Position numbers and translations under genes: made by a program. Below, in pieces: positions 61,367 through 64,000 of a DNA stretch of 64,000 nucleotides (positions are counted from its first letter, which is position 1; every line of letters starts with the position of its first letter). The notes under the pieces are model-generated. The model did no database searches and was not told the DNA's origin. It saw only the letters and a list, made by a program, of their open reading frames with translations. Origin of the DNA: Thermoplasmatota archaeon (GTDB taxonomy: Archaea > Thermoplasmatota > E2 > UBA202 > JdFR-43). The stretch covers positions 1 through 64,000 of the forward strand of contig JAPDJT010000010.1 of NCBI GenBank assembly GCA_029258955.1, read 5' to 3'.

Positions 61367-61780
61367 ATGGTGGAATTCAAAGTGGTAATAAGCGATGGTC
61401 CAAAAAGCTGGCAGATAATTGTAGATGGGCATCATGCGAATTCATTAATAGGAAAGAAAATAGGAGATGAAATAGATGGCATATTTGTTTCATTACCTGG
61501 CTATAAGTTACAGATAACCGGAGGAACAGATAAAGATGGATTTGTTATGAGAAAAGATGTGCCAGGAATGGGAAGAAAAAGAATATTGACAGCAAGAAGC
61601 ACTGGATTTAAGCCAAAAGATAAAGGAGTAAGGAAAAGAATTACAGTTTGTGGAAATACAATAAGTCCAAATATTGCCCAGATAAATATGAAAGTTATAA
61701 AGAAAGGAACCAAGCCAATTGAAGAATTATTGAAAGCAGCTGGAAAAATTAAAGAAGAAGAAAAGAAAGAGGAGACATGA
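61367..61780 (+). CDS. rps6e: 30S ribosomal protein S6e
   Basis: 137 residues from ATG 61367, with GGAGTGAT four bases upstream; a GTG nine bases earlier is rejected. The S6e pattern includes [13 protein letters not shown] (about 3-15), [35 protein letters not shown] (about 46-70) and [10 protein letters not shown]-like [12 protein letters not shown]. It belongs to the conserved archaeal cluster rps6e-aif2g-PIN. The aif2g start overlaps its end by four bases. Confidence 0.95.
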   Translation: MVEFKVVISDGPKSWQIIVDGHHANSLIGKKIGDEIDGIFVSLPGYKLQITGGTDKDGFVMRKDVPGMGRKRILTARSTGFKPKDKGVRKRITVCGNTISPNIAQINMKVIKKGTKPIEELLKAAGKIKEEEKKEET

Positions 61781-63000
61781 CACAGCCAGAAGTAAATATT
61801 GGAATGGTAGGGCATGTAGACCATGGAAAAACTACTTTAACTCAGGCATTAACAGGAAAATGGACAGATGAACATTCTGAAGAGTTAAAAAGAGGAATTT
61901 CAATAAAGCTTGGATATGCTGATACATCCTTTTATAAATGTCCAGAATGTCCTGAGCCTTTATGCTATTCAACAAAGCCAATTTGTCCCCATTGCGGGGC
62001 GGAAACAGAGCTTTTAAGAAAAGTTTCTTTTGTAGATGCTCCTGGGCACGAGACACTTATGGCAGTTGTTATATCAGGAGCTGCAATAATGGACGGTGCT
62101 TTATTGCTTATTGCTGCAAATGAGCCTTGTCCCCAACCTCAAACAGAAGAGCATTTAATGGCTTTGGATATAGTTGGAGCAAAAAATATTGTTATTGTGC
62201 AGAATAAAATTGATTTAGTAACGGAGGAACAGGCAAAGAAAAATTATCAGGAAATTATAGAATTTATAAAAGGGACTTGTGCAGAAAATTCTCCAATTAT
62301 TCCTATTTCTGCTCATCATGAAGTAAATTTAGACACGCTTATAATGGCAATAGAAGAATACATTCCTACGCCTAAGAGAGATAAAAGCAAACCCCCTTTA
62401 ATGTACACTGCAAGAAGCTTTGATGTAAATAAGCCCGGAACAAAACCAAAGGATTTGAAAGGAGGCGTAATAGGTGGCTCATTGAAACAAGGAGTGTTAA
62501 GAGTGGGAGATAAAATAGAAATTAGACCGGGAATAAAAGTAGAGGAAAAAGGCAAGGTAAGATATGAGCCATTATTTACAGAAGTAGCTTCCATTATTAC
62601 AGGAGGGGAAATGGTCAAGGAAGCAGGCCCAGGTGGATTGTTAGGAGTTGGCACTTATCTTGATCCAGCTTTAACAAAAGCAGATGCATTGGCTGGAAAA
62701 GTTGTTGGACTTGAAGGAAAACTTCCACCTGTTTTTTATGAATTGCAAATGGATATTCATTTACTAAATAGAATTATTGGAGAAAAGGAAAAGAAAAAGG
62801 TTGATGATATAAAAATAAATGAACCATTAATGCTAACAGTTGGGACAGCAACAACAGTTGGAATAGTTAAGCATATAAAGAAGGACTATATGGAAGTAAT
62901 GTTAAAAATACCAGTTTGTGCTGAAGTTGGGCAAAGAATAGCTATTTCCCGCAACATAATGGGAAGGTGGAGGTTAATAGGATATGGTGAGATAAAATGA
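61777..63000 (+). CDS. aif2g: Translation initiation factor aIF2, gamma subunit
   Basis: 407 residues. GTP-binding subunit that carries initiator tRNA-Met to the small ribosomal subunit. G1 is [10 protein letters not shown] (residues 12-21), G3 DAPGHETL (about 88-95), G4 NKIDLV (about 147-152). A zinc knuckle lies at [11 protein letters not shown]...CPHC (about 56-78). Overlaps rps6e and the PIN-domain gene by four bases each, so the three are translated together. Confidence 0.97.
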   Translation: MTQPEVNIGMVGHVDHGKTTLTQALTGKWTDEHSEELKRGISIKLGYADTSFYKCPECPEPLCYSTKPICPHCGAETELLRKVSFVDAPGHETLMAVVISGAAIMDGALLLIAANEPCPQPQTEEHLMALDIVGAKNIVIVQNKIDLVTEEQAKKNYQEIIEFIKGTCAENSPIIPISAHHEVNLDTLIMAIEEYIPTPKRDKSKPPLMYTARSFDVNKPGTKPKDLKGGVIGGSLKQGVLRVGDKIEIRPGIKVEEKGKVRYEPLFTEVASIITGGEMVKEAGPGGLLGVGTYLDPALTKADALAGKVVGLEGKLPPVFYELQMDIHLLNRIIGEKEKKKVDDIKINEPLMLTVGTATTVGIVKHIKKDYMEVMLKIPVCAEVGQRIAISRNIMGRWRLIGYGEIK

Positions 63001-63380
63001 GAGCTGTTGTTTTAGATACAAACGCCCTCATGATGCCTTACCAATTTGGAATAAATATTGAAAAAGAATTGAATAGGCTTTTGGGTATATGTAGAATAAT
63101 TGTTCCAAGAACTGTTGTAGAGGAGATGGAAAAGCTCGCTGAAGAGGGAGGAGAGGTTGGCAGAGCAGCAAAGCTTGGGTTAAGCATAATAAGGAAGAGA
63201 GGTTTTAGATTAGTTGAGACAGAGAGCAAAGGAGATGAAGGTGTTTTGGAAACTGCTATAAAAATGGATGCTGCTATTGTTACAAATGATAAGGAATTGA
63301 AAAAGAAAGCAAAAGAGTTAAGACTACCTATAATTTATTTAAGAGAGGGATGCAAGCTTGAAATGGAGGAAATTCTATAA
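62997..63380 (+). CDS. PIN-domain protein (Fcf1/Nob1-like nuclease)
   Basis: 127 residues, one PIN domain. Acidic metal ligands: [12 protein letters not shown] (Asp7), VVEEMEKL (Glu near 43), GDEGVLETA (Asp/Glu near 79-84) and VTNDKEL (Asp near 97). Archaeal homologues of eukaryotic Fcf1/Utp24 sit after aif2g and are thought to act in rRNA processing. No antitoxin gene is near, so a VapC toxin is unlikely. It overlaps queF by one base. Confidence 0.88.
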   Translation: MRAVVLDTNALMMPYQFGINIEKELNRLLGICRIIVPRTVVEEMEKLAEEGGEVGRAAKLGLSIIRKRGFRLVETESKGDEGVLETAIKMDAAIVTNDKELKKKAKELRLPIIYLREGCKLEMEEIL

Positions 63381-63766
63381 TGAAATATGGAGAAAAGGCT
63401 ATAAAGGAAGCCAAGCTAGAAGTTTGGGAAAATCCCTCTCCTGACAAAAATTATTTGGTAGAAATTAGCTTTCCTGAATTTACTTGTCTTTGTCCTCGTT
63501 CTGGCTACCCAGATTTTGCTGAAATAAAAATAAGATATATTCCAGATAAGTATATTGTTGAACTTCGCTCCTTAAAACATTATTTGAATTCTTATAGAGA
63601 TAAATATATGACGCATGAAGAAGCAACAAATAGGATTTATGATGATTTAAAAAAATTGCTCAATCCTCGCTACTTAGAAGTTATAGGTGACTTTAATATA
63701 AGAGGGGGAATAAAAACTGTAGTAAAAGTTTCTTCTGAAACAGAGGCAACAGAAACGCATAAATAA
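63380..63766 (+). CDS. queF: QueF-family protein (preQ0 reductase or archaeosine synthase type)
   Basis: 128 residues. Motif [19 protein letters not shown] (about 31-49) contains the catalytic Cys; [26 protein letters not shown] (about 61-86) matches QueF with its conserved His-Glu pair. In bacteria QueF reduces preQ0 to preQ1 for queuosine. Archaea do not make queuosine, and the QueF-like form there converts preQ0 already in tRNA to archaeosine. That role is the more likely one here. The start follows the PIN gene directly. Confidence 0.85.
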   Translation: MKYGEKAIKEAKLEVWENPSPDKNYLVEISFPEFTCLCPRSGYPDFAEIKIRYIPDKYIVELRSLKHYLNSYRDKYMTHEEATNRIYDDLKKLLNPRYLEVIGDFNIRGGIKTVVKVSSETEATETHK

Positions 63767-63792
63767 CAGAATTAAATTTTGGAATGATTCAT

Positions 63793-64000
63793 ATGAGAAA
63801 GTTGGCATTATTAACTATTGTATTGTTATTTGTAGGCATAGCATCTGCTAATAGTCTTACAGTCGATTTTTATTGGGAGCCAGTACAACCAACAGATTTG
63901 GGAGAAGTTCATTTTTATGATAATTCAACTGGCGATATTATAGCTTGGATATGGTATTTTGGAGATGGAAGCAGTAGTACAGAACAAAATCCAGTTCATA
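63793..64000 (+). CDS. Secreted PKD-domain protein, truncated by the window end
   Basis: At least 69 residues from ATG 63793 (ATG 63784 is an in-frame alternative). A signal peptide ([19 protein letters not shown]) is followed by a PKD domain start: [37 protein letters not shown]. The frame remains open to the end of the window. A TATA-like aattaaat lies about 20 bp upstream. It is another member of the surface PKD family in this window; function of the rest cannot be seen. Confidence 0.7.
   Translation, partial: MRKLALLTIVLLFVGIASANSLTVDFYWEPVQPTDLGEVHFYDNSTGDIIAWIWYFGDGSSSTEQNPVH

Noticed and set aside
62997-63380. VapC-type toxin
   Set aside because: The PIN protein lies in a conserved translation operon with no antitoxin; Fcf1-like assignment fits better.

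Overview
The window is one contiguous piece of an AT-rich archaeal chromosome. The archaeal assignment rests on PCNA, aIF2-gamma, ribosomal protein S6e, NAC, archaeal UMP kinase, archaeal-type GAPDH, tetraether lipid synthase and geranylgeranyl reductase, tRNAs without encoded CCA, and TATA boxes about 25 nt upstream of many start codons (leaderless transcripts). The Era-like GTPase/DUF2073/Zn-ribbon cluster points to Euryarchaeota in the broad sense. Desulfoferrodoxin, rubrerythrin, a flavodiiron protein and SufBC suggest an anaerobe that meets oxygen only transiently. The large load of secreted peptidases (C25, C13-like, M28) and PKD, Asp-box and beta-helix surface proteins suggests a protein-degrading heterotroph. 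An uncultured Thermoplasmatota-type sediment lineage fits, but that is inference.

Layout. 1-7 kb: end of a C25 peptidase, leuS, a PKD lipoprotein, tRNA-Val with a duplicated 3' end, and a conserved pair of small membrane proteins. 7-14 kb: a secreted protein, a flippase-like protein, gap-pgk, thi4, and the Era-like GTPase cluster, followed by a 0.6-kb array of degenerate inverted repeats. 14-24 kb: NAC, RimI, a radical SAM protein, an MBL hydrolase, gcvH, an OPT transporter coupled to a PqqD-like protein, RNase Z, nitroreductase and pcn. 24-32 kb: a box C/D sRNA, DHPS, a UbiA prenyltransferase, secreted proteins, a ROK kinase, tRNA-His, and a P-loop kinase-like gene coupled to gpmI. 32-39 kb: an Asp-box protein, tRNAs Gln, Glu and initiator Met, a rubrerythrin-CCC1 fusion, a C13-like peptidase and sufCB. 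39-46 kb: the oxidative-stress operon with its Lrp regulator, then eno. 46-58 kb: a NosD-like protein, pyrBI with a thioredoxin/CcdA protein, the lipid operon tes-ferredoxin-GGR, a second NosD-like protein and an M28 peptidase. 58-64 kb: pyrH, rtcA, pncC, rps6e-aif2g-PIN, queF and a partial PKD protein.

How the genes work together. gap, pgk, gpmI and eno supply lower glycolysis/gluconeogenesis. pyrB, pyrI and pyrH supply pyrimidines. tes, its ferredoxin and GGR saturate and cross-link lipid chains. The peroxiredoxin/ferritin-like/desulfoferrodoxin/rubrerythrin/HTH/FprA run removes peroxide, superoxide and oxygen.

Strongest unexplained signals: (1) a dispersed family of roughly 80-110 bp inverted-repeat elements in at least a dozen intergenic regions, including two copies with a 56-bp identical core; (2) a palindrome AATATTAC-N3-GTAATATT shared by the promoters of sufC, fprA and tes; (3) TNCGAAT motifs at exact 21-bp spacing on both sides of the peroxiredoxin/Lrp divergent region; (4) a well-formed box C/D sRNA; (5) a C-terminal Ig-like module shared by four otherwise unrelated secreted proteins; (6) an internally deleted peroxiredoxin pseudogene; (7) a 15-bp tRNA-Val 3'-end duplication resembling an attachment site.
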